DNA of 64,000 nt from Flaccisagitta enflata. Lineage: Eukaryota; Chaetognatha; Sagittoidea; Aphragmophora. Below the pieces are notes generated by a model. That model was given only the letters and a program-made list of their open reading frames with translations, ran no database searches and was not told where the DNA came from. Location: positions 18,042,001 through 18,106,000 of the forward strand of contig OZ231126.1 of assembly GCA_965153355.1 (NCBI GenBank), written 5' to 3'. The position numbers were made by a program, and so were the translations under genes. Shown here piece after piece: positions 37,239 through 52,530 of this stretch. Each line of letters begins with the position of its first letter. Position 1 is the first letter of the stretch.

Positions 37239-37288
37239 GATGAATGAATGAATGAATGAGTGAATGAATGAATGAATGAATGAATGAG
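37239..37288. repeat. (TGAA)n microsatellite
   Basis: About twelve TGAA units with one GTGA interruption. Confidence 0.95.
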
Positions 37289-37299
37289 AACACACTAGT

Positions 37300-38480
37300 C
37301 TGTATTTGCACCGTGTACTTTAAACTAGGAGTACTGCCACTTTTATGACGGTTTCTGGTGGTCCAACCCATGTGTAATCTATGGCAAATGAGTGCAAAAA
37401 ATTTCCCAGAGCGCTTTTTGAAATATTCACATTTTTTACTTTCATGAAGTACAGGTCATTGAATTTTCCCTTTTTTGGACGATCAACCTTGTTTTGCTTA
37501 TAACTTTTAAACGAATCGAGCTAGAAATGCCAGATTGGTCCCATTTTAAAGATCTCTTCAAGATCTTTCCAACCGTCACCGATTTTTTGTAAATCCGTTC
37601 AAAAACAACTGAGATATAACTTGTCAAACATAAGCAATTTCATGGGGATCGTGGACAATTTCCCAGGTTGTGGAATTTTTCTTATTTTTGGAACAATTTA
37701 CATGTTTTGCTTGTAACTTTTGAACGAATTAAGCTAGAATTGCCAGATTGGTCCCATTTTAAAGAATTTTTGAAGCTCTTTCAGACAGTCACAAATTTTT
37801 TGAGAATCCGTTAAGAAATGGCTGAGATTTGACTTGTCAAACATGAGTAATATCATGGTGATTTGAAGTGATTTTCCCACCATCTTTTTCAGTCTTATTT
37901 TGACTTTAGATACCTCCTTCGCTCCTTACATCTGTTTAAAAGTCATTATATGTATGTCAGCTCATCATTGTAGTCTGTCAGTCAGTCTGTTGGCCTTTGG
38001 AAAGGGCTGATTTGAAAATAGAAAGGGTTGATAAGAGGCTTGACAGTGCTGATTTGAAGCTTGGGAGGGCAGAATTGTCGATTGAGGTATAAAAGGGCTG
38101 AATTGAGGTATGATAAGGCTGAATCGAGGTTTGAGAAGGTTGAATTGAGGACTAAGAAGGCTGACCAGAGGAGGGGGGATGAACAAATGAAAGGAACCAG
38201 GCACTTAAGGGCAATGTGGTCAATGATACTTTATAGGTAGCGGTCCCTAAGGGGACAAACTCCTGGACTTTCGTTGGTCCATCCGTCCTTCCATCTATTT
38301 GTCTGTATTCTTGTCACCCCCATCAAGAATCTAGCCCTCCAAGGCCTGAATTCTGCCCTCTCAAGCCTGAAATCTGCCCTCTCAGACCCATAATTTGCCC
38401 TCTCATGCTTTTGATTTGCCCTCTCAGGCATAGTATCTTCCCTCGCAGGCTTCAGATCTGCCAACTCAGGCCTACAGGGA
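37300..38480. repeat. Left arm of a ~5-kb inverted repeat
   Basis: It is the reverse complement of 40780-42335. Matching landmarks include ACTAGGAGTACTGCCACTTT, GGCAAATGAGTGCAAAAAAT, AACGAATCGAGCTAGAAATG, AAGGAGCGAAGG-type sequence (GAAGGAGGTATC opposite) and GGTAGCGGTCCCTAAGGG. Within the arm a ~190-bp unit with GAATCGAGCTAGAAATGCCA occurs twice. Confidence 0.85.
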
Positions 38481-38483
38481 ATA

Positions 38484-39232
38484 CCCCGCAAAGTGCCACC
38501 AAAGAAAACGTCATATTTCTGCTTCAAGAAATGATAATCTAATTCTGAAAAAAGTTCCTGAAAGATATTTTAAACCGATTTTGTCTGTATCAAACTAGCA
38601 AATTGGGTTTTGAAAGAATAACCGACCCGGAATAAGAGAAAAATGCTCAATTTTTGAGAAAAGCTACTGTTTTTCTCAAAGAATTATTAAGAGTTGCTCG
38701 TTTTTTCTCTGCCATTTATCAACAAATTGTGCCATACTGCTGGAAATGGTCTCTAATTGAAGATATCTTTTTTAAACATCAGTATCTGAAAAGTTTTTTT
38801 AGTTTCCCATCGTATTTCTATCGAAATATTACATTTTTCACCGAGATTCCTAGAGCAAAAGTGTTGTTTTTGGCCTCTGATAGGCAAATTTCTAATCATA
38901 CATAGAATTACAGCCCGATCATTTTGGGCATTCATAATCTACTTCAAAATATCTTTCATTCAAGCCCAACCCTGGAGTCTTTGCTTGATAGGTTGAGAAA
39001 TTGTATCAAAATCAGTGAACCCACTCCAAAACCCCCAAAAAGTAAAATGCGTGCTTTGCCATTTTTAAGATTTATTTCATTGCTACAGTACAGACACAGT
39101 TTTGAAGTTGTGTTCATTTTTTGTTGTATCTCATAAAATTGGTTTACAAAAGCTTTTTAGAACTTTTTCAAAATTTGATTATCTCTTTTAGAAGCTGAAA
39201 TATGACATTTTCTTTGGTGGCACTTTGCAGGG
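38484..39232. mobile_element. MITE, CCC(C/T)GCAAAGTGCCACC termini
   Basis: The ~55-bp inverted termini begin CCCCGCAAAGTGCCACCAAA at the left and CCCTGCAAAGTGCCACCAAA read inward from the right. TA lies immediately outside both ends. The 749-bp element splits a minisatellite core, since GCCTNAGGCCT-type units continue on both sides. No transposase frame. Confidence 0.8.
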
Positions 39233-39238
39233 TATGCC

Positions 39239-39960
39239 TCTTAGGCCTTAAATTAGCCCTCTCAAACCTCAAATCAGCTCTCTCAGGTCTCAAATCAGTC
39301 CTCTAAGGCATCAAACAACTCTATTAGCCCTCAAATTGTCCCTTTCAGACCTCATAACTATCAGCCCTCTAAAGCTTCAACTCTGCCCTAACATGCTTCT
39401 GATCAGCCCTCTCTGGCCTCAAAACAGCACTCTGGCCTTGAATCAACAATCTGTGTCCTCAAATCAGCGCAGTTGGGCTTCTAATCAGCCCTCTCAGCCC
39501 TCAAATTAGTCTTTACAGGCACAAACTCAGGCCTCTGAGCCTCTCAGGTACAAAATCAGCCCTCCCAGGCTTAAAATCAGTCCCCTCAGGCTTCAAACCA
39601 GCTTTCTCAAGCATCAAATCTGCCAGCTCAGCTTGCAATCAGCCCTCTCAGCCTTCAAATTGGCCAAGTTGACTTTCTCAGACCTAAAATTATCCTTAAA
39701 GAGGCTTGCAGGCTATCAATCACCCCTGATCAGCTCTCTTGAGTACCTCATCTGGGTGAGCAAAAGTCCCTCTGTGTCCCAATTTACGCCTCTGCCCTGC
39801 TCCCTCTCACTCAAGAGTAATATGTGGTCAGCGATACCCATTGCTCCACTTTACATGATTTCGAGTTGGAGAGCGAGGAAGCAGGGCTGCTGCCCCAAAG
39901 GGGATTAAGTCCAGCAGAACACAAGGGAACTTCCATGCGTCCATCTGTCAGTCCATTTGT
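39239..39960. repeat. Composite minisatellite repeat D
   Basis: The core (39239-39760) is diverged CTCAAATCAGCCCTCTCAGG units. It ends in the inverted head CCTCTGCCCTGCTCCCTCTC and then a new head with ATATGTGGTCAGCGATACCC, GCAGGGCTGCTGCCCCAAAG and GTCCAGCAGAACACAAGGG. It looks like two composite elements fused end to end. Confidence 0.7.
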
Positions 39961-40190
39961 CATTATCTTCATTCTGAGGCTTGAGATGGCTGCTTTGAGA
40001 CCTGAGATGAATAATTAATGATTGTAAGTCTGCCAGGGCAAATTGAAAGCCTGAGAGGGCTGATCTTAGGCCAGGAACAGATTAGAGGCCTGAGATAGCA
40101 GAACTGAGTTCTGGCGGTTGATGTGAGGCCTGAGAAATCAGATATGAGGCCTGAGAGGGCAGGTTTCAGGCCTAATAGTCGCAAAAGTGT
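39961..40190. repeat. Minisatellite GAGGCCTGAGA units
   Basis: Diverged units such as GAGGCCTGAGAGGGCAG and GAGGCCTGAGATAGCAG, continuing the composite element to its left. Confidence 0.65.
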
Positions 40191-40766
40191 TAGATGGTCA
40201 GCAGTACCTGTTGCCCCTTTGTGAATGTATGTGGGTATGAGGTGGTTAGAAGGGCAGCGGCCCCGAAGGGGCCGATGACCTATGCTGTTTTTATTTGAGC
40301 CTCAAGGCTGGAATTGGGGCCTTAAGGCTGGGATTTGGGCCTTAAAGCTGGGATTTGAGCCTTGAGGCTAGGATTTGAGCCTCAAGGCTGAGATTTGAGC
40401 CTCGAGGCTGGGATTTGAGCTTTTTGGCTGGGAACTGAGCCATGAGGCTATGATTTGAGCCTCAAGGCTGGGATTTGAGCTTTGAGGCTGGGATTTGAGC
40501 CTCGAGGCTGGGTTTTGAGCCTGGAGGTTGGGATTTGAGGCTCAAGGCTGGGAGTTGAGCTTTTAGGCTGGATTTTGAGCTTTGAGGGCTGGAAAATGAG
40601 CCTTCAGGCTGGAAAATGAGCCCTGCGACTAGAATTTGAGCTTCGGAGCCGGGGGGGGGGGGACAGAGAAGGAGAAGAAGAAGAAGAAGAAGGAGGAGGA
40701 GGAGAAAATCTCCCATATGTGTGAGAGCATAGGTCATCCGCCCTTTCGGGGCCGCTGCCCAAAAGG
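40190..40766. repeat. Composite minisatellite repeat E
   Basis: It starts TAGTCGCAAAAGTGTTAGAT, GGTCAGCAGTACCTGTTGCC and GCAGCGGCCCCGAAGGGGCC, with GATGACCTATGC. The core (40296-40640) is TTTGAGCCTCAAGGCTGGGA units. A G-run, AGAAGAAGAAG and GAGGAGGAG lead to the inverted head CATAGGTCATCCGCCC and GGGGCCGCTGCCC. It is the reverse-complement counterpart of 49330-49983. Confidence 0.8.
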
Positions 40767-40779
40767 GCAGATTTGTAAC

Positions 40780-42335
40780 CTGTGAGGACAGATTTTAGGC
40801 CTCAGTTGGCAGATTTGAAGCTTGTGAGGGAAGATATTATGCTTAAGAGGGCAAATTATGGGTCTGAAAGGGCAGATTTCAGGCTTGAGAGGGCAGAATT
40901 CAGGCCTTGGAGGGCTTATTCCAGATCTAGAAGGCTAGATTCTTAATGGGTGTGACCAAAATACAGACAAATGGATGGAAGGACGGATGAACCAACGAAA
41001 GTCTACTGAGTTCTACATGAGTTTGTACCCTTAGGGACCGCTGCCTATAAAGTATCAATTACCACATTGCCCTTAAGCACCTGGTTCCTTCTATTTGTTC
41101 ATCCCCCCTCCTCTGGTCAGCCTTCTTAGTCCTCAATTCAGCCTTCTCAAACCTCCATTCAGCCTTATCATACCTCAATTCAGCCCTTTCATACCTCAAA
41201 TCAGCACTGTCAAGCCTCTTATCGACCCTCTCTATTATCAAATCAGCCCTTTCCAAAGACTTATAGACTAACTGACAGACCAATAGATGAACTGACATAC
41301 ATATAATGACTTTTAAACTGATGTAAGGAGCGAAGAAGGCATCTAAAGTCAAAATAAGACTGTGAAAAAGGTGGTGGGAAAAATCGCCAAAATCACCATG
41401 ATATTGCTCATGTTTGACAAGTCAAAACTCAGCCAAAAAATTTGTGACAGTTTGAAAGAGCTCTGGTCAGCCTTCTTAGTCCTCAATTCAGCCTTCTCAA
41501 ACCTCGATTCAGCCTTATCATACCTCAATTCAGCCCTTTTGTACCTCAATTGACAATTCTGCCTTCCCAAGCTTCAAATCAGCACTGTCAAGCCTCTAAT
41601 CAACCCTCTCTTTTATCAAATCAGCCCTTTCCAAAGGCCAACAGACTGACTGACAGACTACAATGATGAACTGACATACATATAATGACTTTTAAACAGA
41701 TGTAAGGAGCGAAGGAGGTATCTAAAGTCAAAATAAGACTGAAAAAGATGGTGGGAAAATCGCTCCAAATCACCATGATATTGCCCATGTTTGACAAGTC
41801 AAATCTCAGCCATTTCTTAATGGATTCACAAAAAATTTGTGACAGTTTGAAAGAGCTTCAAAAATTCTTTAAAATGGGACCAATCTGGCAATTCTAGCTT
41901 AATTCGTTCAAAAGTTACAAGCAAAACAAGTAAATTGTTTCAAAAATGAGAAAAATTCCACAACCTGGAAAATTGTCCACAATCCCCATGAAATTGCTTA
42001 TGTTTGACAAGTTATATCTCAGTTGTTTTTGAATGGATTTACAAAAAATCGGTGACGGTTGGAAAGATCTTGAAAAGATCTTTAAAATGGGACCAATCTG
42101 GCATTTCTAGCTCGATTCGTTTAAAAGTTATAAGCAAAACAAGGTTGATTGTCCAAAAAATGGGAAATTCAATGACCTGTACTTCATGAAAGTAAAAAAT
42201 GTGAATATTTCAAAAAGCGCTCTGGGAAATTTTTTGCACTCATTTGCCATGGATTACACATGGGTTAGACCACCAGAAACCGTCATAAAAGTGGCAGTAC
42301 TCCTAGTTTAAAGTACAAGGTGCAAATACCGAGTA
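40780..42335. repeat. Right arm of a ~5-kb inverted repeat
   Basis: Reverse complement of 37300-38480, ending with AGTGGCAGTACTCCTAGTTT and AAAGTACAAGGTGCAAATAC. It is longer than the left arm mainly because of a local tandem duplication at 41112-41835. Confidence 0.85.
41112..41835. repeat. ~350-bp tandem duplication in the right arm
   Basis: CTGGTCAGCCTTCTTAGTCC begins near 41112 and again near 41463, with the following ~350 bp repeated (CAGCACTGTCAAGCCTCT, ATAATGACTTTTAAAC, AATAAGACTG). The left arm has one copy, so the duplication came after the arms separated. Confidence 0.8.
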
Positions 42336-43995
42336 GTGAACAATGAATTTCCAAATCCATGAATCATTGAATACGCGGATTAATCAATGAGATGAGAGCA
42401 AAAAAAAATTACCAACAAAAAAAAATCTGTAAGACACAATGAAACATGTAAGACACAATGAAAAATATGCAGAAAATAGCCATTATCATAATGCTTATTC
42501 TTTATAAATTAGCAAATAGATTTCAAACTTGTAAAAAATGTTAAATAAAATAATTTTTTTATTTGTAGCTAACATTTCCAGACTTTTTTGATCACATCAA
42601 TATTACCGTTTGAGGAATAAGGTTCTGTAGAGCTTCATAAAAAGGGCAAGTCCAGGGACCCCTATTATGTTAGATCCTAAAATGTACATAGTACTTTAGA
42701 AAACACATATCTAGGCTTGCTTGAACCAATTTTAGGTGCGTATGAGAATGTCATAAAAAAATAGGCAAAATATGGCCATAATTAGTTAATTTTGGCTATT
42801 TTTTGCCCTAAAACCTATCTTTAACTTGGAAAAGAGCCTAGAAATTTTTAGGCGCCTAAAATAGACCCGAATTAGGCTGTATGTAAAAAATTTTGAGATT
42901 CTGACTGTTTCTAGATACTTAAATTTGATTCTGACTGTTTTTAGGTACTTAAATTTAAAAAAAAACATTGTTTTTGCAATTTTTTTTAAGAAAAAAAATA
43001 TTGTTACCCCCCTTATTGTTGACCGATTTTGACAAAATTTTTACTGGAGGTACTTGACATCATGGACTACCTTCATATAAGATTGTATTCAAATTGGAGC
43101 GCTGTAAGTACTGAAAATTACGTTCGAAATGAAAAAAATTGATAATTTGCATAAAAAATATGAAATTATCAATATTTAGCTTATTATAATAGATTTTGCA
43201 TAATTTTTTTTGTTTTGTAATCAAGAAGTAACATACTTACAAAAACTGTTTTCAAAAATGATTGAATTAGATGTAAATTTTTTGACCTTATTGAAAGCCA
43301 AATTTCTCGTGATCTTGCTCCGTGTCATAACTTGAAAAATAATCATCGTAGAAACCTCTGGTTGGCACCATTTGAAAGAAAAAAATAGCTTAGCTGTAAG
43401 TATCAAAAAAATATCACCCCAGCCCAAAAACTACCCAAAATTAAAAGTGGAAAACTTTATTTCTCCTCTACGTTTCAAAAAGTCGAATTACGTAATTCGA
43501 CTTTTTTTCAACAGTTATAAGTGATCTGAAGAATCGCTTGTACTCAAGGACATGGGAGAGTGATTTGATTTTTGGCTGAACATGGTTCACAACCACTGAA
43601 CATCCAATGTTGAGGCAGATGAGAGATAAAAAGAGAGAGAAAAGAAATTTTGACCATATGAAAACCATCACCGTTTGAAACCTCTGCAAATGATCTTTAC
43701 TGGTTAATCTGTAGATTTATTTGTTTAGAATGAGTAATCACAATTGACAAGAAGGTTTTGAAAAAGAGGTGTTCACTTTGAAAATATCTTACGTCGAAAC
43801 CATTTGAGATACTGACCTCAGTGACCTGGGACCGGTCTACAATGAAAGAAAATTCATAAAACATCTAAACAAAACAGCTCAAATAACTTTTTTCTTCTCT
43901 TTACTTTATGCAACTACAACTTTTAAATTCTTAACCACATTCTTGTGCCATTTCTTAATCAGTTAATGAATGGATTTTGCTTTGTCCTTTTTAAG
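42336..43995. other. Unassigned AT-rich region
   Basis: No gene or repeat family recognised. Local duplications occur, for example TTCTGACTGTTT[C/T]TAG[A/G]TACTTAAATTT twice at 42900-42955, and a small inverted pair AGTCGAATTACGTAATTCGACT at 43481-43502. Confidence 0.4.
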
Positions 43996-44121
43996 GATTC
44001 GTCATCGGAAACGTTGGTCCCAAGTTCTGTATATGTACTACATTCTCTCCTTTCAACTTTCGGAAATGATCAAGAAGACCTCCCGTTGCTCATATTTGCC
44101 GGGGGCAACGCCTTGGCTAAG
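43996..44121 (+). CDS. Candidate internal exon of an unidentified gene
   Basis: A pyrimidine-rich acceptor (TTTGTCCTTTTTAAG) is followed by exactly 42 open codons and a strong donor (AAG|GTGAGC). The translation starts DSSSETLVPSSVYVLHSLLS and ends LPLLIFAGGNALAK. It looks like helical, soluble protein, but I do not recognise a family. Phase is 0 at both ends. No partner exon could be joined with confidence; an open stretch ending at 45193 might be downstream, but the phases do not match simply. It may belong to a plus-strand gene upstream of the chitin synthase, or be a chance exon-like stretch. Confidence 0.35.
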
Positions 44122-44181
44122 GTGAGCTTGTTTACGTCATTCTTTATAAAGACTGAAATTTGAAGAAAAGCGCTCGTAATT

Positions 44182-44345
44182 AGTCGCGGACACGCGACTC
44201 TACACCTTGCCGTGTCGGTCGGTCCGTCCGTCCGTCGGTCCGTCCGTCCGTCACATTTATGAATTGCGATCGGTTTTTGCATTACGGCTCCTGCCCAACC
44301 GTCCGCGACTGTATTGCCGTGTATCCGGCCTTGTTTTTTTTGGAA
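44182..44345 (+). repeat. Hairpin-GTCC repeat, full-length reference copy
   Basis: Stem AGTCGCG/CGCGACT around GACA (44182-44199), then TCTACACCTTGCCGTGTC and repeated GGTCCGTCCGTCC tracts. GAATTGCGATCGG, GGCTCCTGCCCAACCGTCC, GCGACTGTATTGCCGTG and TCCGGCCTTGTTT follow. The tail GTCCGCGACT is complementary to the first ten bases of the head, AGTCGCGGAC. Confidence 0.8.
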
Positions 44346-44394
44346 ATCCAATATCCAACGTCCAATATCCCGAATTTTTTCTTTTTTTATCTTT

Positions 44395-44636
44395 TTCGGG
44401 CAGCGGCCCTATATGGGGAATTTTCTCCTCATTCTCCTCCTCCTTCTTCTCCGTACCCCCCCCCCTCATATCCTAGTTTCGAGCCCCAAGTCCCAGTCTC
44501 CAGGCCCAAATCTCAGTCTCCAGGCCCCAATCCCAGCCTCGAGGCCCAAATTCTAGCCAAAATCAAAGCCTAGAGGCCCAGAAATCAGCCCAAATCTCAG
44601 CCTCATGGTCCCAATCCCAGCCAATGTCCTATGTTT
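44395..44636. repeat. Composite minisatellite repeat F (truncated)
   Basis: Head CGGGCAGCGGCCCTATATGG, pyrimidine run CTCCTCCTTCTTCTCCG, C-run, then CCCAAATCTCAGTCTCCAGG-type units. It ends in ATGTCCTATG and lacks the full right head. Confidence 0.7.
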
Positions 44637-44638
44637 TT

Positions 44639-44760
44639 AGGTGCGACAAAGCACCTCTATAACTGGCTGTGTCCGTTGGTCGGTCGGTTGGTTGGGTAAC
44701 GCATTCGTTCGACGATCCACACGTCGCACCTTATTGGCCTACTTGGCCATGTTATGAATA
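44639..44760 (+). repeat. Hairpin-GTCC repeat, AGGTGC stem
   Basis: Stem AGGTGC/GCACCT around GACAAA (44639-44656), then TCTATAACTGGCTGTGTCC and GGTCGGTCGGTTGG. The tail CCTACTTGGCC is shared with the minus-strand copy at 13566. Confidence 0.75.
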
Positions 44761-44899
44761 TAGTTAACTTTCGACCATTTCTGCACAATAATTAAAATCA
44801 ATTTCATGAATATTTCAGCAAACGTCTTTTTTGTTGCATACGACGAGATCTAAGTGTGCCTCATGTTCAACGCAAGCAGATTGATAATTTTCATTTATG

Positions 44900-44992
<93 letters not shown>
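44900..44992. repeat. (CA)n microsatellite
   Basis: About 46 uninterrupted AC units. Confidence 0.98.
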
Positions 44993-44994
<2 letters not shown>

Positions 44995-45731
44995 TAGATA
45001 CAAAATTGAAATTTCCGTCATTCATTGCATCTTGAAAATCAAAGCCATGGGAATCCCTTCTAGTTCTACGATGATTTCCCTTGATTTAGAACAGACAGGA
45101 AATCTTCTCACTGTCACATCGGAAACACATCACAATTCACAAATGTTGAAAACTATGAGGAAAATTTTTATCAGAGGAGGTTGCATTGTCTAACTCGGGA
45201 AAAGAAGAAAGATAGAAACAGGAACAGACGGAGAGACATCACTTTGAGCAACAAGCAAATAACAACAAGCAACACTGAAATCACATAACACCATACACTG
45301 AATAAACAAAGCAAAAAAGGTCTTACACTGAAAAATATTTATTACAGACTCTCTCTCAGTATTGTAAATCTAGAGAAATTGACATTCCTGGAATACATTT
45401 TCGTGTAAACATTGTTCACTACTGTATATTGTATATAATACAAACTTGTATAATAACTGTGTCATGATATACCTGAGTGATGATCAAATGGGACACATAT
45501 GACTCACGTGTGTCTCCTACTGGACAGCAACACATTTACATTAGCCTAAGATCGCGCAGAGAGGAACGCAGAATCTGTAAAGAATTTATTTGATTAAAAC
45601 ATTCATTTATTGATGAGATAGCATTCATTGATTAAAGAATAACATTCATTCATAAAAAACATTCATTCGAAGCGGACGCATCATTGGCCATCTCGGCCTT
45701 GTTTTTTCATATGAACGTTTTCTCTCGGCAG
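44993..45731. other. Unassigned sequence upstream of the chitin synthase exons
   Basis: An open plus-strand stretch of ~65 codons runs out of the CA repeat to a stop near 45193, with no recognisable domain. 45596-45668 has ACATTCATTCAT-type units. Upstream exons of the chitin synthase were not found here. Confidence 0.4.
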
Positions 45732-50576
<4,845 letters not shown>

Positions 50577-50796
50577 GTAAGTATTAGCGCTGATAAGCAG
50601 GCCAAACGCTTAGTTCCACCAGATCTTATGCCCCGCTAACTTTGTCGGCTCTTTCATCGCATTTCATACTCTCCTTTAGCCTTCAGCTTTATATCTACCT
50701 TTACTATCTAAATTGGGAAGGATTAGGCGAGATTCTAGCTTGTTGAAGCGATGTTCAGACGATTTTTCGGAGAATCAAATGGATGAACAGACTACG

Positions 50797-50843
50797 GCAG
50801 ACAGACAGACTACGGCAGACAGACAGACAGACAGACAGACAGA
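50797..50843. repeat. (CAGA)n microsatellite
   Basis: Short GACA/CAGA run in sequence downstream of the chitin synthase exon. Confidence 0.9.
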
Positions 50844-50999
50844 TTACAGATCCACTTTGCGCTCAAAATTGAATGGTTTCTCAGCATGCAGCATCCTCCG
50901 CACCTTTGACGATGAGATGAAAAGAGGGAGATAGAGAAGAGATAAGCAGAGTTCAATTCGACGGTTGATAAACGGCAAAATACAATAAATGATAACTGG

Positions 51000-51680
51000 T
51001 CGCCCAAGGGCAATATGTGGTCAGCGATACCCGTTGCCCTGCTTTGAGTGATTGTGAATTGGAGTGAGGGGAAGCAGGGCAGCGGCTCCAAAGGGGAGGA
51101 AGTCCTGTAGAACACAGGGGGACTTTCGTTCGTCCTACCTAAAGAAGTGGATGAGATGCTATAGAGGGCTGACTGAAGGCATTCAAGAGCCTAAACTGAG
51201 GTCTAAGATGGCTGATATAAGGCCTGAGAATGCCAATTGGGAGCTTGAGAGGGCTGACTTGAGGCTTGAGAGAGCTGGATTAAGGCTTGAAAGGCTAGAG
51301 GACTGATTTGAAGCCTGAGAGGCCTAATATGAGGCATGAGAGGCCAGGTTGAAGGCCTGAGAATTTGGATTTGAGGCCTGAGAAGCCAGATTTGAGGCCT
51401 GAGAGGTCAGATTTGAGGCCTGAGAGGCCTGAGAGGCCAGATTTGAGGCCTAAGAGGCCAGATTTGAGGCCTAAGAGGCCAGATTTGAGGCCTCAGAGGC
51501 CAGATTTGAGGCCTGGGAGGCTGGATTTGAGACCTGAGAGAGCTGGATTTGAGAGGCCTGAGACCTAACTTTAGGCCTGAAGGGTCTGAGTGGGGGACTA
51601 TAACGGAAACGAACGGACGAACGAAAGTCCCCCTGTGTTCTACAGGACTTCGTCCCTTCGGGGCCTGCTGCCCAAAAAAG
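51000..51680. repeat. Composite minisatellite repeat I
   Basis: It opens CCCAAGGGCAATATGTGGTC, AGCGATACCCGTTGCCCTGC, GCAGGGCAGCGGCTCCAAAG, then GTCCTGTAGAACACAGGGGG and ACTTTCGTTCGTCC. The core (51160-51580) is GAGGCCTGAGAGGCCAGATT units. The right end is the inverted head ACGAACGAAAGTCCCCCTGT ... GGGGCCTGCTGCCC. Long frames here are repeat artefacts. Confidence 0.85.
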
Positions 51681-51799
51681 CAGTCATGATGCCATCGATG
51701 ATCCATAGGCCGGTTGATCTTTTCCATCAAGGTAAATAAGGACTGGGCGAAAAGAAAAGAGTAAGAAATAAAAGAGTAAGAAATGAAGATGTAGCACGC

Positions 51800-51955
51800 A
51801 TAGCCTCTTTTCGAGAGATGGATGGACCGCGGACACAGATGTAGAATACGAGTTCAAAGCTTCGGACCGACCAACGAACGGAAAATACAACGCCTCTTAC
51901 TCTCAACATGTGCTTGGGCGCAACTGAAAATCTCCAATAAATCAATGTAAATAAA
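51800..51955 (-). repeat. Hairpin-GTCC-like repeat, diverged
   Basis: Contains GCGGACACAGATGTAGAATA, CGGACCGACCAACGAACGG and CTTGGGCGCAACTG. Order of blocks fits the family; the head hairpin is weak. Confidence 0.45.
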
Positions 51956-52216
51956 GGCTAGATTTGGTTTATTTTAAGAAAACAAATCGGAAATCTTTGC
52001 TGAAAAGATGGTTTACCCGTATTTTCACCCCAAAAATTTTTACCTTAAAAAATCTGAAAAAGAATATCATAACATGCTTTCAACCTCCAGGGCATCACAC
52101 AGACAATGCATTGATCCTTCTAAATGACTAGTAACCAAACTACAGCACGGTGGGAACAATAAGGGCAGTACAAAGAGGGCCTTCTATATTCTTACTGTTT
52201 GAAGGAAGAACCTAAA
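51956..52216. other. Unassigned sequence
   Basis: AT-rich DNA; no feature recognised. Confidence 0.4.
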
Positions 52217-52530
52217 GCCTTTTTTTTTTCTGAAAGCTGATGGTTCAAGGTATTGAGTGAACATAAAATTCAACACTGATGGTTCAAGGTATTGAGTGAA
52301 TATAAAATTCAACACCAAGTGATTCAAAACAAAACTGACAATTGATTTCGATTAATTGTACGCGACGCGATATCTCTGTTGGTAGAGCGCTGAACTTGAA
52401 AGAAACAATTTCATCTTTTCAGAATCACAGGTTCAATTTCAGAGAGGTGTTGCTCTTTTTATCTTTTCTACAGCTAGAGGTATGAAACTATATTCACTCG
52501 AAGCTCTTGTCCATCAGCTTTCAGAAAAAC
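52217..52530. repeat. Element with inverted ends and tRNA-like core
   Basis: TTTTTCTGAAAGCTGATGG at the left reappears inverted as CCATCAGCTTTCAGAAAAA at the right. Inside the left end a ~39-bp unit (GATGGTTCAAGGTATTGAGT...) is tandemly doubled. The centre holds the tRNA-like sequence annotated separately. Confidence 0.5.
52371..52455 (+). ncRNA. tRNA-like sequence (possible SINE head or tRNA relic)
   Basis: TTGGTAGAGCGCTGAAC resembles a pol III A box with D-arm. GGTTCAATTTC, 40 bases further on, resembles a B box. The ends TCTCT and AGAGA can pair, and a T-run follows (CTCTTTTTATC). Arms are too imperfect for a functional tRNA. I favour a tRNA-derived repeat. Confidence 0.3.

Noticed and set aside
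37442-37627. Conserved 61-codon frame starting MTSYISVVFE, also at 42004-42189
   Set aside because: Both copies are the same part of the large inverted repeat; the near identity reflects duplication of DNA, not protein constraint.
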